Assembly: GCF_004681185.1 (NCBI RefSeq)
Contig: NZ_SRIF01000012.1
Location: 29,375-93,374, forward strand
Origin: Haloarcula amylovorans
GTDB taxonomy: Archaea; Halobacteriota; Halobacteria; Halobacteriales; Haloarculaceae
DNA: 64,000 bases
Reading direction: 5' to 3'
The notes under the pieces were generated by a model. It saw only the letters and a list, made by a program, of their open reading frames with translations, had not been told where the DNA came from and did no database searches. Position 1 is the first letter of the stretch. Each line of letters opens with the position of its first letter. This document shows, piece after piece, positions 1-8,895 of the stretch. The translations under genes were made by a program, and so were the position numbers.

Positions 1-893
1 TCGAAAGCGACTCCGAACACATGATCGCGCGAGCCATACGCGAGGCCGCCGACGAGCAGGACCTCACCGCACCTGACGCGACCGACTTCGAGGCGATCAA
101 AGGCCGAGGCGTCCGTGCGAACGTCGACGGAAATGAGGTGTACGTCGGCGGGCCAAACCTGTTAACCCAACTCGATAGCGAGATACCCGACCATCTCCGC
201 CGCTTCGCTGACGAGGCGGGACAGAACGCTCAGACGGTGGTATACCTTGTTCGTGAAGGCGAGCTGATTGCCGCGTTCGCGATGGCTGACGTAATCCGTG
301 AGGAGAGTTTCCGTGTCGTCGATACCCTCCACGATCTGGGCATCGAGGTGGCGATGTTGACTGGGGACTCCCAGGATGTCGCCAAAGCTGTCGCCGACGA
401 ACTGGGCATCGACACGGTGTTCGCGGAGGTCCTCCCCGAAGACAAGGACAAGAAAGTCCAGGAACTCCAGGACCAGGGGAAGCTCGTGGGGATGGTCGGC
501 GACGGTGTGAACGACGCGCCGGCACTGACGCGGGCCGATGTCGGCATCGCGATCGGGAGCGGCACCGACGTCGCCGTCCAGTCGGCCGACGTCATCCTCG
601 TTCAGAACAACCCGATGGACGTCGTTCGGCTCGTGAAACTCAGTAAGGCGAGCTACCGGAAGATGCAAGAGAACATCGTCTGGGCGGCCGGCTACAACGT
701 GTTCGCGATTCCGCTCGCAGCAGGCGTCTTGGCACCGATCGGGATTCTGCTCTCCCCCGCTGTGGGTGCGCTCCTGATGTCGTTGAGTACGGTCATCGTC
801 GCCATCAACGCTCAGCTGCTCCGCCGCGTGGACCTGTCCATCCCCGAGCTTCCAAGCGGGACACCAGCGACTGACGCACAACCTGCAGACTGA
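1..893 (+). CDS. Copper-type heavy-metal P-type ATPase, C-terminal part (5' end outside window)
   Basis: The reading frame is open from base 3, so the gene starts before the window; only about 297 residues remain. It carries the end of the nucleotide-binding domain (SEHMIARAI, like the SEHPLA motif with HP replaced by HM), the P-domain motifs MLTGDS and GDGVNDAPAL, and two C-terminal membrane helices, ending with a haloarchaeal-type acidic tail. The family pumps Cu(I)/Ag(I) or other soft metals out of the cell using ATP. Metal specificity sits partly in the missing CPx helix; the 'NVFAIPLAAGVLAP' region in the last helices is of the CopA type, so copper is the best inference. The replacement of HP by HM near the domain start is odd. 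Confidence 0.9.
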   Translation, partial: ESDSEHMIARAIREAADEQDLTAPDATDFEAIKGRGVRANVDGNEVYVGGPNLLTQLDSEIPDHLRRFADEAGQNAQTVVYLVREGELIAAFAMADVIREESFRVVDTLHDLGIEVAMLTGDSQDVAKAVADELGIDTVFAEVLPEDKDKKVQELQDQGKLVGMVGDGVNDAPALTRADVGIAIGSGTDVAVQSADVILVQNNPMDVVRLVKLSKASYRKMQENIVWAAGYNVFAIPLAAGVLAPIGILLSPAVGALLMSLSTVIVAINAQLLRRVDLSIPELPSGTPATDAQPAD

Positions 894-1109
894 ACCGCTC
901 CCGATCGCTTCGGAGCTTCTTTCAATTGAGTTCGGTTGATGGACAGCAAATGGCGACACTGCGTAATTTCGGTGGGTATCGCTATGCGGTCACCGATTCC
1001 ACAGTTTTCCCGAGGGGTACGTAGTTTGGTATACACAGACGCTTTCTCTGATGGGCTATATTGTTGCGCCAGCACTAGGTTTATACCGTTAGACGGACTT
1101 CTTTCCAAT

Positions 1110-1214
1110 ATGAGCCTCGAAGAGACGGTTGACTACCTCGCCGAGGAACTCGACCTCGAGCGAAGTGAACACGTCCGTGAGGTTGGTCAGTCGGTCGCCG
1201 AGCTTCGCGACTGA
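1110..1214 (+). CDS. 34-residue acidic microprotein (copy 1 of a pair)
   Basis: Short ORF beginning MSLEETVDYLAEELD and ending HVREVGQSVAELRD. A near-identical 34-residue protein is encoded at 56637-56741 in the same window (shared ERSEHVREVG...VAELRD), which argues that both are real. A TATA-like TTTATA lies about 30 nt upstream of the ATG, which fits a leaderless transcript. The stop codon abuts the end of the convergent Fic/Doc-like gene. Predicted to be one or two short helices. Function unknown. Confidence 0.6.
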   Translation: MSLEETVDYLAEELDLERSEHVREVGQSVAELRD

Positions 1215-2102
1215 TCAAAACATTTCTCTGAAGTCTCGTTCGACCAGTCCGTTCTCCAGATACGTGATGAACTCTTGTTTCGTTGGTCCTTGACGGTCAA
1301 GTAGATCGTCCCGTCCTGCTCGTTCGAGAACTGCCTGCGCGAAGTCCGTACAGTGAGATTCGTGCTGCCCAGCATACTCTGTGAGGGCTTCTCGCCAGTG
1401 CATATCCAGCTCGAACTCGGCTAATCGGATTTGGATCCCATCTTTCCGTTCGACGAGGTCGACGTCCAGCTCTTCGAGTTGCTTGAAACGGAGGTTGTTT
1501 CGGCGGACAGTAATGAGCCGCTTGGAATCGACGATGTAGGGATCGACCCACTCTCGCCAGGTATCGTCGTCGACGTGTGTTCGTGGCATCTCAAAATCCG
1601 GGTCCACACTCTCAATACAGAACTGCAGCATCGCGATGCCAGTTCGATGATTCGCATTCGGGAGGGAATGTCGGAGAATCAAATTCGACATCACCTCTCC
1701 AGCGACGGTCGGAAGTGGTGCTCCCCAGGAGACGTGATCGAGTGCCTGCTGGATCTTTTGCGGTTCGAACTCCTTGTAGAGCCGGAACTCATCCTCATCT
1801 CGAACATCGACCGCGGCTTCGAGCAACTCTACTAATCGGAATGCGACAACCTGCCCAGCACGGGGGAGGTCACGAATACGATCGCTCAGCCATTCCTGAT
1901 CAAAGTCGATATCTTGCGCTGATTCGATCTCTGAATCGCCTTCATAGAGCACATAGACCGGAGCTTCGAAGGGGTACCCGATGAGCTTTGTCGACTCGTC
2001 GGATTGCTCTTGCTGAGACCGGATCTCTGCTACCGATGCCGAGCTATATTTGAGTGAGAAATTCTCGGCCTGTGGGTGATGATAGAAGACGAGCCGAGCC
2101 AT
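1215..2102 (-). CDS. Fic/Doc-fold protein
   Basis: A 295-residue protein. Residues 145-154 read HSLPNANHRT, which matches the Fic/Doc active-site loop H-x-F-x-[DE]-[GA]-N-[GK]-R, and most closely the Doc form ANKRT. Fic enzymes usually transfer AMP to target hydroxyls and Doc phosphorylates EF-Tu; which reaction applies here cannot be told. The acidic motif position is Asn rather than Asp/Glu and His replaces Lys, so activity may be altered. N- and C-terminal regions are unrecognised. It stands alone on its strand, convergent with the 34-residue gene and with no Phd-like antitoxin in the same operon. Fold assignment is moderately sure, function is not. Confidence 0.6.
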   Translation of the reverse strand: MARLVFYHHPQAENFSLKYSSASVAEIRSQQEQSDESTKLIGYPFEAPVYVLYEGDSEIESAQDIDFDQEWLSDRIRDLPRAGQVVAFRLVELLEAAVDVRDEDEFRLYKEFEPQKIQQALDHVSWGAPLPTVAGEVMSNLILRHSLPNANHRTGIAMLQFCIESVDPDFEMPRTHVDDDTWREWVDPYIVDSKRLITVRRNNLRFKQLEELDVDLVERKDGIQIRLAEFELDMHWREALTEYAGQHESHCTDFAQAVLERAGRDDLLDRQGPTKQEFITYLENGLVERDFREMF

Positions 2103-2170
2103 CTCAATGCGTATTCGTGGGAAGTGGGTAAAGCAGTCCCGCTTTGATATTGAGTTCTACTCGCCTGGTT

Positions 2171-2467
2171 CTACGACGTAGTGGGTGCGTTCACGTCCTC
2201 TAAATACTGGCTTTCCCACTCACGTCGCGCCTCGATCTCCCGCACTCCGCGTTGTGTGACCGTGTACACGTTCGTCCGTTTGTCGAGTTCACCTTTCTCC
2301 AGGAGGCCTTTGCCGACGAGGTCGTCGAGGTTTGGATAGAGCCGCCCATGATTGATCTCTTGTTCGTAGTAGTCGTCGAGTTCGGCCTTTACTGCGAGCC
2401 CGTGTGGTTCCTCGAGCCCGGCGATAACGTACAAGACGTCCCGCTGGAACCCGGTTAGATCGTGCAT
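2171..2467 (-). CDS. PadR family transcriptional regulator (copy 1)
   Basis: 98 residues: a winged helix starting MHDLTGFQRDVLYVI, with the typical PadR segment EINHGRLYPNLDDLVGKGLL and the wing TNVYTVTQRG. PadR proteins are dimeric repressors. A paralogue with about 85-90% identical residues is at 30227-30520, and the 45 bases upstream of both ATGs are also nearly the same, so they probably bind the same operator and cross-regulate. The gene is divergent from the TRASH-HMA P-type ATPase at 2677, a plausible target; this is inferred from position only. Confidence 0.85.
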   Translation of the reverse strand: MHDLTGFQRDVLYVIAGLEEPHGLAVKAELDDYYEQEINHGRLYPNLDDLVGKGLLEKGELDKRTNVYTVTQRGVREIEARREWESQYLEDVNAPTTS

Positions 2468-2514
2468 CCGTCTGCTCCCTATTTTTGAGGGATGGCATAT
2501 GTTCTCTCTGGTAC
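2468..2514 (-). promoter_or_regulatory. PadR promoter/operator, copy conserved at 30521-30567
   Basis: Read on the minus strand, about 45 bases before the PadR ATG contain AGAGAGAACATATGCCA, then a short A-run, then the ATG. The same block precedes the second PadR gene. CATATG starts 33 nt upstream of the ATG, where a haloarchaeal TATA element would be expected for a leaderless mRNA. Conservation outside coding sequence suggests an operator overlapping the promoter. Confidence 0.55.
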
Positions 2515-2676
2515 TCAGAAGCAGAGCTTCGGATCGAGGATATCTACCAGTACACTCGTCTCCAAACAGCGCTTAATACCCATGCCTCTGTATCACCGGT
2601 AATGGCGCTTCGGCCGAGGTCGCCGTTGAGGTTCCATGGCTGTGCTCGGTCAGCTGTCAGCCGGTGGTAATCAATT

Positions 2677-5202
2677 GTGTCTTCATCTCAATCCTCATCT
2701 TCCACGTGCGCGCTTTGTGGTAGGGCTGTCCCTGACGATAGAGTCGTGGGTGAGAACGACACCGTCTTCTGCTGTGATGGATGTCGAAACGTCCATCGAG
2801 TACTCGGTGGCGATGGAGTCCACAGTCGGATGGACCCGACAGACGACCCCATGCGCGAGTCCGGTGCTGGGGCGGGCGAACGCGATGCGGATACCCCTCG
2901 ATTAGGGTCTGAGGAACGAGCTTTCTTTCAGGTCGACGGGATGCACTGTGCGACGTGTGAAGCATTTCTTGAATCAGTCGCCGAGGACTGCGAGGGTGTT
3001 GTAGACGTGGCAGCAAGCTACGTCACCGAGACGGTTCGTATCACATACGACCCTGATCGCGTCTCGAAGGAAACTCTCTGTGATACCCTGAGTACACTCG
3101 GCTATTCGGCAACCCTCCGTGCTGGAGGGAGCGATGACACACCGACTATAATCGGACAGTCGCGCCGGTCGGACGAGCCGAATGAACGAGGGATTGACGA
3201 GGTGCTGGGATTCCGTTACGCTGCTGGCGTCATTTTCGGGACGTTCATGCTCCTCCCATATGCGGTCCTCCTCTATCCGGCGCAGCTCTCGTCGTTCTTT
3301 GGTGAGGGGACGCTCGATATGTACGCGAGTACGTCCGGGATCGGCGGTGGAGATGGCCTGTTGATCCTCCCGCTCTTTCTCGTTCTGACGGGTGTCGTCC
3401 TCGTGTTTACCGGCCTGCCGCTGTTACAGGGTGCGTATGTCAGTCTGAAGATGCGACAGCCGAATACGGACTTTCTCGTCGCGATCACCGTGGTGAGCGC
3501 CTACGTGTACAGCACGATTGCCTTTCTCCTCGGTCGACTCGACGTTTTCTACGACCTCACGATCGTGGTTGCCGCGAGTGTGGTGGCCGCCATCTTCTAC
3601 GAATCACTGAGCAAGCAGCGAGCGATGGATCGCCTGACGAATCTCACTATCTCCCACGTCACCGAAGCCAGGCGGTATGGCGCCGATGGGACGACGATGG
3701 TCGACGTACACAGTCTGGAACCCGGGGAACGGGTTCTCGTCCGTGAGGGCGAACGCATCCCAGTCGATGGTGTTCTCGCTGAGAGTGAGTGCACGGTCGA
3801 TGAAGCGATCGTGACGGGCGAGTCGCTCCCGGTATCGAAACAAGCTGGGGACGAGGTCGTCGGCGGGGCGGTCGTCACAAATGGGGCTGCTGTCCTCACG
3901 GTGAGCGATGGGACAACCAGTAGTATCGATCGCCTCGTCACCTCTGTCTGGAATCTCCAGAGTGGGGATCACGGTGTCCAGCGGCAGGCCGATAAGCTCG
4001 CGTCAGTCATCATCCCGGTCGTCGTCGGTGGGGCGGTACTCGCTGGATTGGGGTCGCTTCTGGTGGGGACTGGTATTCCCGTCGCCGTCCTGACGGCGCT
4101 GGTAGTTCTCTTAGTGGGATGTCCGTGGGCACTTGGCCTGGCAACCCCGCTCTCGGTGGCAACCAGTATCGAACAAGCGGTAGAGCGGGGCATCGTCATC
4201 TTCGACGAGACAGTCTTCGAGCGCCTTCGGAACGTCGACGTCGTCGTCTTCGACAAAACAGGGACTCTCACGACCGGCCAGATGGATGTCCTCGAGGTGG
4301 ATGCACCGTCGGATCTCCTTGAAACCGTCGCGGCCCTCGAACAGCGAGCATCCCACCCAGCGGCCGACGCAATCGTGAATACGTTTGCACAAAGGAATCA
4401 GGAGGGCGATCGCTCAAGAGCCGATGGGGGGGTTGCCGATGGCAGTGACCACGAGTACGCAGCGGACATCACCGAATTCACGAGCCACGCGACCGGCGTC
4501 GAAGGAGTCGTCGAGGACACGCGCGTTCTCGTCGGGAATCTCGATCTCTTCGCGGAACTTGGGTGGTCGGTGAGCGAGCAGATCGAGACGCGTGCCGCAG
4601 AGGCACGAACGGCCGGTCACCTTCCGGTCGTCGTCGGTCGTGACGGTCATGCAGAGGGCGTCGTCGTCGTGGGGGACGAACCACGGGCAGGTTGGGATGA
4701 CACACTCACGCAGCTGAATGACCGTGATATCGAGATCGTTGTTCTGACCGGTGATGACGAGGCTGCTACTGACTTTCTCGACAGTCATCCTGCCGTCGAT
4801 CACGTGTTTGCGGGGGTCCCGCCGGCAGGCAAGACCGCGACGATCCGGCGGTTACAGTCCCGGGGACAGGTTACAATGGTTGGTGATGGAACGAACGATG
4901 CACCGGCTCTTGCGACCGCAGACCTGGGAATCTCGCTCGGTGGTGGAACGGCACTCGCGTCCGATGCCGCGGATATTTCTATCGTCGATGATGACCTCGC
5001 GGCGGTGGAGACGACGTTCGATCTCGCAGATGCAGCTCGTCGGCGTGTCAAACAGAACAACGGGCTAGCGCTGCTCTATAATGGGGTCACGATGCCACTC
5101 GCAGCGACGGGGTTGCTGAATCCGGTGTTCGCGATGGGTGCGGTCGTGGCGACCGGCGGTCTCCTCGCAGCGAATTCGTTTCGAGACCTGCTTCACGAGT
5201 AG
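2677..5202 (+). CDS. Heavy-metal P-type ATPase with TRASH-like and HMA domains and a CPW motif
   Basis: 841 residues from a GTG start. The N-terminus has a TRASH-like metal site (C11-x2-C14 and CCDGC at 32-36), then an HMA domain with MHCATC (C91, C94), several helices, the actuator TGES, the transmembrane motif C482-P483-W484, the phosphorylation motif DKTGT (D526) and GDGTNDAPAL. In most Cu or Zn pumps the membrane motif is CPC or CPH, so CPW is unusual and may mean different metal handling. The gene is divergent from a PadR regulator. Likely a plasma-membrane Cu(I) exporter or assembly-type pump; the transported metal is uncertain. Confidence 0.88.
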   Translation: MSSSQSSSSTCALCGRAVPDDRVVGENDTVFCCDGCRNVHRVLGGDGVHSRMDPTDDPMRESGAGAGERDADTPRLGSEERAFFQVDGMHCATCEAFLESVAEDCEGVVDVAASYVTETVRITYDPDRVSKETLCDTLSTLGYSATLRAGGSDDTPTIIGQSRRSDEPNERGIDEVLGFRYAAGVIFGTFMLLPYAVLLYPAQLSSFFGEGTLDMYASTSGIGGGDGLLILPLFLVLTGVVLVFTGLPLLQGAYVSLKMRQPNTDFLVAITVVSAYVYSTIAFLLGRLDVFYDLTIVVAASVVAAIFYESLSKQRAMDRLTNLTISHVTEARRYGADGTTMVDVHSLEPGERVLVREGERIPVDGVLAESECTVDEAIVTGESLPVSKQAGDEVVGGAVVTNGAAVLTVSDGTTSSIDRLVTSVWNLQSGDHGVQRQADKLASVIIPVVVGGAVLAGLGSLLVGTGIPVAVLTALVVLLVGCPWALGLATPLSVATSIEQAVERGIVIFDETVFERLRNVDVVVFDKTGTLTTGQMDVLEVDAPSDLLETVAALEQRASHPAADAIVNTFAQRNQEGDRSRADGGVADGSDHEYAADITEFTSHATGVEGVVEDTRVLVGNLDLFAELGWSVSEQIETRAAEARTAGHLPVVVGRDGHAEGVVVVGDEPRAGWDDTLTQLNDRDIEIVVLTGDDEAATDFLDSHPAVDHVFAGVPPAGKTATIRRLQSRGQVTMVGDGTNDAPALATADLGISLGGGTALASDAADISIVDDDLAAVETTFDLADAARRRVKQNNGLALLYNGVTMPLAATGLLNPVFAMGAVVATGGLLAANSFRDLLHE

Positions 5203-5265
5203 CGGCACCAACCCAGCGAAGCGGCAGATACCTGCTGTAACCGGGTGAAGACGATTCCTATCGCT

Positions 5266-5460
5266 TCATTCGAGCAATTCAAAGGCACCGAGCCCCGCGT
5301 ACCCGACCGCAAAGCCCGCAACGATGATGCCTCCGGAGAGGACTTGGTAGAACGGCGTCGACGGGAGGAAGCCGGTTGCGAAGGTGCCGACAACGATCAG
5401 TACCGCTGCCAGTTCCAAAAACACGTACTGACGACGTTTTCCCCTCATATATTGAGGCAT
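5266..5460 (-). CDS. Small two-helix membrane protein
   Basis: 64 residues beginning MPQYMRGKRRQY, with two hydrophobic helices (about 15-33 and 40-58) and a basic N-terminus. An in-frame GTG at 5487 is possible, but the ATG at 5460 has a GGGGGA purine run just upstream. It lies about 40 bases downstream of the 403-residue membrane protein on the same strand, so the two are probably cotranscribed. No family recognised. Confidence 0.55.
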   Translation of the reverse strand: MPQYMRGKRRQYVFLELAAVLIVVGTFATGFLPSTPFYQVLSGGIIVAGFAVGYAGLGAFELLE

Positions 5461-5502
5461 TTGTCCCCCTAGGTACCGTGAGATCACAGTAGATACCTTA
5501 CC

Positions 5503-6714
5503 TCAGTCCGCCGGGATGATGGCAGCCGATTGATCGGGCTGTCGGGCTGCTTGGACCGAGTAGATTAGGCTCCCCGTGAAGAGGACGAAGCTTCCAACGA
5601 TGAATACTGCACTGAGCGGCGAGGCCGAATCGACGAACACCCAGTAGAGAGGGGCGGCAATCGATGGCCCGGCAGCAAGTACCGCGATCTTCGCGACGAG
5701 TGGCCCACAGCATCCACAGGTACACGTCCCGACGATTGCAGCGCTTCCGGCGGTCCCTTCGGTCATGCCGGCTCGTTCCTCGACGCGCCAGTGACGGGCG
5801 ATGAGAGCGGCGTTTAACCCGATGAGTGCGCTTAGCATCCCGACGACGATGACCTGGCCGGGTGACAGGGCTAGGAAGAACGGGATATGTATGAACGGGA
5901 GATGCGGAATCGCGATTTCGAGCGTCGGCCACGATACTAGCTGATAGATTGCGGGTAGAACGACGACCGTCACCTCTTCGGGGAAGCCCTCCTCGGGGAA
6001 AAACGAGAGGTATCCTGTTATAGAGACGAAAAAGAGTGCTAACACGACACCGACGCCGATGCCGAAGCGACGCGCAACCGGATCACGCATGACTGCGCGA
6101 ATGACACTCCCTGCGTCCTTCCAGACAACGTAGCCGACTAGAATTGGTGTTCCGAGGACGATTGCGTACCCAAGTGGGTGTGTATCACTTGCCAGTCCAG
6201 GAATGAGGTAGGGGTACGAGATCCACAATCCCATGAGGATGCCGAGGAACGTGTATCGTGGGCGGGATGGCCAGCGGAGCCACCCAACGATGAAGCTCGC
6301 GACCATGATGCCCAAGCCACTCAGTAGGGCCAACGGCTGATACCACGACCGGGGGAACGGCATCGAACTCGCAGTATATGTCGGATCTGGGGAGAGCCCT
6401 TCGAAGAGAATTGCTCCGAGTGCCGTGATGGAGATCCCGACAAATACGCCGTAAAGGGCGGTTGTTGAGGTGATGCGATCGGTCCGTTTGAGAAGGATGA
6501 AGCCGCCGAGAATAACGGCACCAACGAAAGCAAGAAGTACACCGTGTCCTTGCGAGAGTCCACCGCTTCCGGTTGTACCGTGGGCGGACGCGACGGGAAC
6601 CTGAGTGAGCGTAACAATTGCGGCAAGAAGTACAGAGAGTGGCCGAACAGACCCGATTCGAGTGGTCTGTCCACGGGAGGGATCTCCACGTGGGTGACGC
6701 TCTTCCGGTGACAT
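5503..6714 (-). CDS. Polytopic membrane protein with Cys-rich CTCGCC loop
   Basis: 403 residues. A cleavable-looking hydrophobic segment ends in VASAHG, followed by about nine further hydrophobic helices. A cytoplasmic or external loop near residues 325-335 carries CTCGCCGP, a dense cysteine cluster that could bind a soft metal or exchange disulphides. No catalytic family recognised. Position between a metal P-type ATPase and a halocyanin makes a role in metal or redox handling plausible, but this is only context. Confidence 0.7.
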   Translation of the reverse strand: MSPEERHPRGDPSRGQTTRIGSVRPLSVLLAAIVTLTQVPVASAHGTTGSGGLSQGHGVLLAFVGAVILGGFILLKRTDRITSTTALYGVFVGISITALGAILFEGLSPDPTYTASSMPFPRSWYQPLALLSGLGIMVASFIVGWLRWPSRPRYTFLGILMGLWISYPYLIPGLASDTHPLGYAIVLGTPILVGYVVWKDAGSVIRAVMRDPVARRFGIGVGVVLALFFVSITGYLSFFPEEGFPEEVTVVVLPAIYQLVSWPTLEIAIPHLPFIHIPFFLALSPGQVIVVGMLSALIGLNAALIARHWRVEERAGMTEGTAGSAAIVGTCTCGCCGPLVAKIAVLAAGPSIAAPLYWVFVDSASPLSAVFIVGSFVLFTGSLIYSVQAARQPDQSAAIIPAD

Positions 6715-6842
6715 TATTCTGTCTTGGACAGAGAGGCACTTCTACCTGACTGATTTACCTCTGATATCCTGGGCTTGACTGTCGTTAGATCCTGCTGGCT
6801 GTGGAAATATCCCCCTCCGAAAGTACGATCGGCACGGTGAAT

Positions 6843-7262
6843 TCACTCGCCGTCCAGAAATACGAGGAACTGTATATGCTTGAAGAACCAGACCGGAAGA
6901 ACGGCTCCAACCCCTGCAGCGAGTAGGAGACTATTCGATGCTGTCCACACGATCTGTCCAAGTACGGTGCCAATAATCAAGACGCCGTTGTATGCAATCG
7001 CATTCACCGCTAAATCGCCTCTTGACTCAGCCCGGGGCCATTTGATGAGACTGGGCCTGATTGCTGACGTCCGGCCGGATACTACTGCGATGAGAAGTCC
7101 GAGTAGGCCGGATACAAACCAGCCGAGTACAGCCGGTGGCCAGTTGTATACAACCGTTGCGGTGGCAAGAACAATCAGACACGGACTGGTGATTGTACCG
7201 ATCTCTACGGAGGCATAGCGGGTCAAAATGTGTTCCTCAGTCCCTTGTTGTGCGGTAGCCAT
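6843..7262 (-). CDS. Four-helix membrane protein, unknown
   Basis: 139 residues with about four hydrophobic segments and a short polar N-terminus (MATAQQGTEEHILTRYASVE). No motif is diagnostic. It lies upstream of the 403-residue membrane gene on the same strand with a gap of about 130 bases, so it may have its own promoter. Haloarchaeal hypothetical membrane protein. Confidence 0.6.
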   Translation of the reverse strand: MATAQQGTEEHILTRYASVEIGTITSPCLIVLATATVVYNWPPAVLGWFVSGLLGLLIAVVSGRTSAIRPSLIKWPRAESRGDLAVNAIAYNGVLIIGTVLGQIVWTASNSLLLAAGVGAVLPVWFFKHIQFLVFLDGE

Positions 7263-7302
7263 CTGTGAGGGTTATGGGTAGGGCAGTGGATCAGATCGGG
7301 GA

Positions 7303-7377
7303 TGCTCCGTCGAGGATTTGAACCTCGGTCCTCGACGTGAGATGCCGAGATGGTTGGCCGAGCTACACCAACGGAGC
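7303..7377 (-). tRNA. tRNA-Glu (anticodon CTC)
   Basis: A 75-nt cloverleaf on the minus strand. Acceptor stem GCTCCGT/ACGGAGC with discriminator A, D-arm beginning TGGTGTAGC, anticodon stem TCGGC/GTCGA with loop ATCTCAC (anticodon CTC at plus-strand 7339-7341), T-stem CGAGG/CCTCG with loop TTCAAAT. CCA is not encoded. No intron. The anticodon stem has one G-U pair. A solitary tRNA among accessory genes is a common integration site, but no duplicate of its 3' end was noticed in this window. Confidence 0.9.
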
Positions 7378-7475
7378 AGCTTCAACTTGGAGCTTCAGTA
7401 CTTCAGGTCTGGTCGGTGTCCTATTCAGTGGGAATCCGCCGTTTCCCCTTATGTTGGGGTCTTTGATAATGTGGT

Positions 7476-8039
7476 ATGGAGCGTCGACAGGTTCTCAAGA
7501 CAGCCGGAATTCTCGCAACAGGTGGCGTAACTGGTCTCGCTGGATGCAGTAGTTCGGGGAACGGAGACGGTGGCGGTGAGCCGACCACGACTGAAACGCA
7601 GGAGACAGCTGGTGGGTCTGGAGACTCGAATACTGTTATGATGGTCACTGACGGGAGCGAGTATTATTTCGATCCCATTGGTCTGTTCATCGAATCCGGG
7701 GAAACTGTGACATTCGAAATCCAGAGCGGCAGTCACTCGGCAACCGCCTACAAAGAGGGAACGAGCTCAGCATCAGTTACCCGGATTCCCGAAAGCGCAG
7801 AAACGTTCAATAGCGAAACGCTGAGTGAACAGGGCGCAACGTTCGAGCACACGTTCGAGACCACGGGGACGTACGATTACTTCTGTATCCCGCACAAGAC
7901 TCTGGGGATGGTCGGTCGGATCGTCGTTGGCGAACCCGGCGGTCCCGCGGAGGGGAGTATGCCGCCGGACGGAGACGTCCCCGAAAGCCAGACCATCGTT
8001 GATCAAGGCAGCGTCTCGTACAGCTCGTTCTCCGGGTAG
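7476..8039 (+). CDS. Halocyanin/plastocyanin-like blue copper lipoprotein
   Basis: 187 residues. The N-terminus MERRQVLKTAG with lipobox LAGC (C24) marks a Tat-exported lipoprotein; a Gly/Thr-rich linker follows. The cupredoxin domain has the four type-1 copper ligands H87, C137, H140 and M145 in the order HSA...CIPHKTLGM. Such proteins carry single electrons on the outer face of the membrane. Nearby copper ATPases and a multicopper oxidase fit a copper-related cluster. The C-terminal 35 residues after the domain are not typical and unassigned. Confidence 0.9.
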   Translation: MERRQVLKTAGILATGGVTGLAGCSSSGNGDGGGEPTTTETQETAGGSGDSNTVMMVTDGSEYYFDPIGLFIESGETVTFEIQSGSHSATAYKEGTSSASVTRIPESAETFNSETLSEQGATFEHTFETTGTYDYFCIPHKTLGMVGRIVVGEPGGPAEGSMPPDGDVPESQTIVDQGSVSYSSFSG

Positions 8040-8142
8040 GCGGCCGCGTATACTGCGAGCTGTGCGCTCCGGAATCGCTTGTACACCATATGGCCGACAT
8101 TGACTGTGCTTCGGACCGACAGTATGGAGACATACGCTGTCG

Positions 8143-8895
8143 ATGACACTCGCACAAGGCCCGTGGCCGACATACACGGATGCTGCCCTCGATAGTGTTC
8201 TACGAGAACGACGTGAGGTTGAGCGCGAATGTCAAGCCTTCCAACGGTTTCGCCAGCGTATCCAGACCGTCGACACACAGACTCCTCGGTTCGAACGGTC
8301 CGTTGTTGGAGTGGATCAGAACCTTACATCCGAAGAGAAGTCGGTCCGTAATACCATCGAGCCGTGGTATCATGATACTGTGATGGCGGTCGACCACTAC
8401 GGCGACGTGTACGGTGATTCGTTCGAGGCGAGCCTCAGTGCCGAATTCGGGGCCGATGTGTTGCTCCTGATCTCAGAAGCGACTACGTTCTCACCGCTCA
8501 TCAAACAACGGCTCCTCGAGGCCGCACAGCAGTGTATTGACAACCGCCGAGTCTTTCTGGAGAGCCTCCAGGATGAATTCACTACCCTCAAAGACGTGCA
8601 ATCTACAGTTCAAGAGATTCGAGAGGCGATAGCAGAACTTGATTCTACGAAATTACAGGGGAACTCAGATATTGAACTAACCGACCGATACGAGACGCTT
8701 CATACGTTGAATGATGAATGTAAGAGTTGGATCCAGCAACGGCAGGAGGAAATCCACGCTCATCGAATCGATCGGTCGGCAGACGTGGATGCCTACACTG
8801 ACCTCTGTTCATATCTCTATGAGGGTCTGGAGGTTGATTATCCGGTATTGGCGACGTTTGTCGATATCTTGGAGATCATCTCCCAATATGAGTAG
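8143..8895 (+). CDS. Haloarchaeal coiled-coil protein (DUF7260-like)
   Basis: 250 acidic residues, almost entirely helical by composition, with heptad-like stretches (RERREVERECQAF near the start and a long Glu/Gln-rich segment around 145-210). No signal peptide or membrane helix. It resembles the haloarchaeal coiled-coil family annotated as DUF7260, from memory and not checked. Monocistronic. Function unknown. Confidence 0.6.
   Translation: MTLAQGPWPTYTDAALDSVLRERREVERECQAFQRFRQRIQTVDTQTPRFERSVVGVDQNLTSEEKSVRNTIEPWYHDTVMAVDHYGDVYGDSFEASLSAEFGADVLLLISEATTFSPLIKQRLLEAAQQCIDNRRVFLESLQDEFTTLKDVQSTVQEIREAIAELDSTKLQGNSDIELTDRYETLHTLNDECKSWIQQRQEEIHAHRIDRSADVDAYTDLCSYLYEGLEVDYPVLATFVDILEIISQYE

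Noticed and set aside
97..525. Long minus-strand ORF opposite the first ATPase
   Set aside because: Arg/Ser-rich shadow translation of a high-GC gene; the forward frame has clear P-type ATPase motifs.
1110..2102. The 34-residue protein as the antitoxin of the Fic/Doc-like gene
   Set aside because: Convergent rather than in one operon, and its paralogue at 56637 has no Fic/Doc neighbour.
7303..7377. tRNA-Glu as proven integration site
   Set aside because: No repeat of its 3' end and no integrase gene were noticed in the window.
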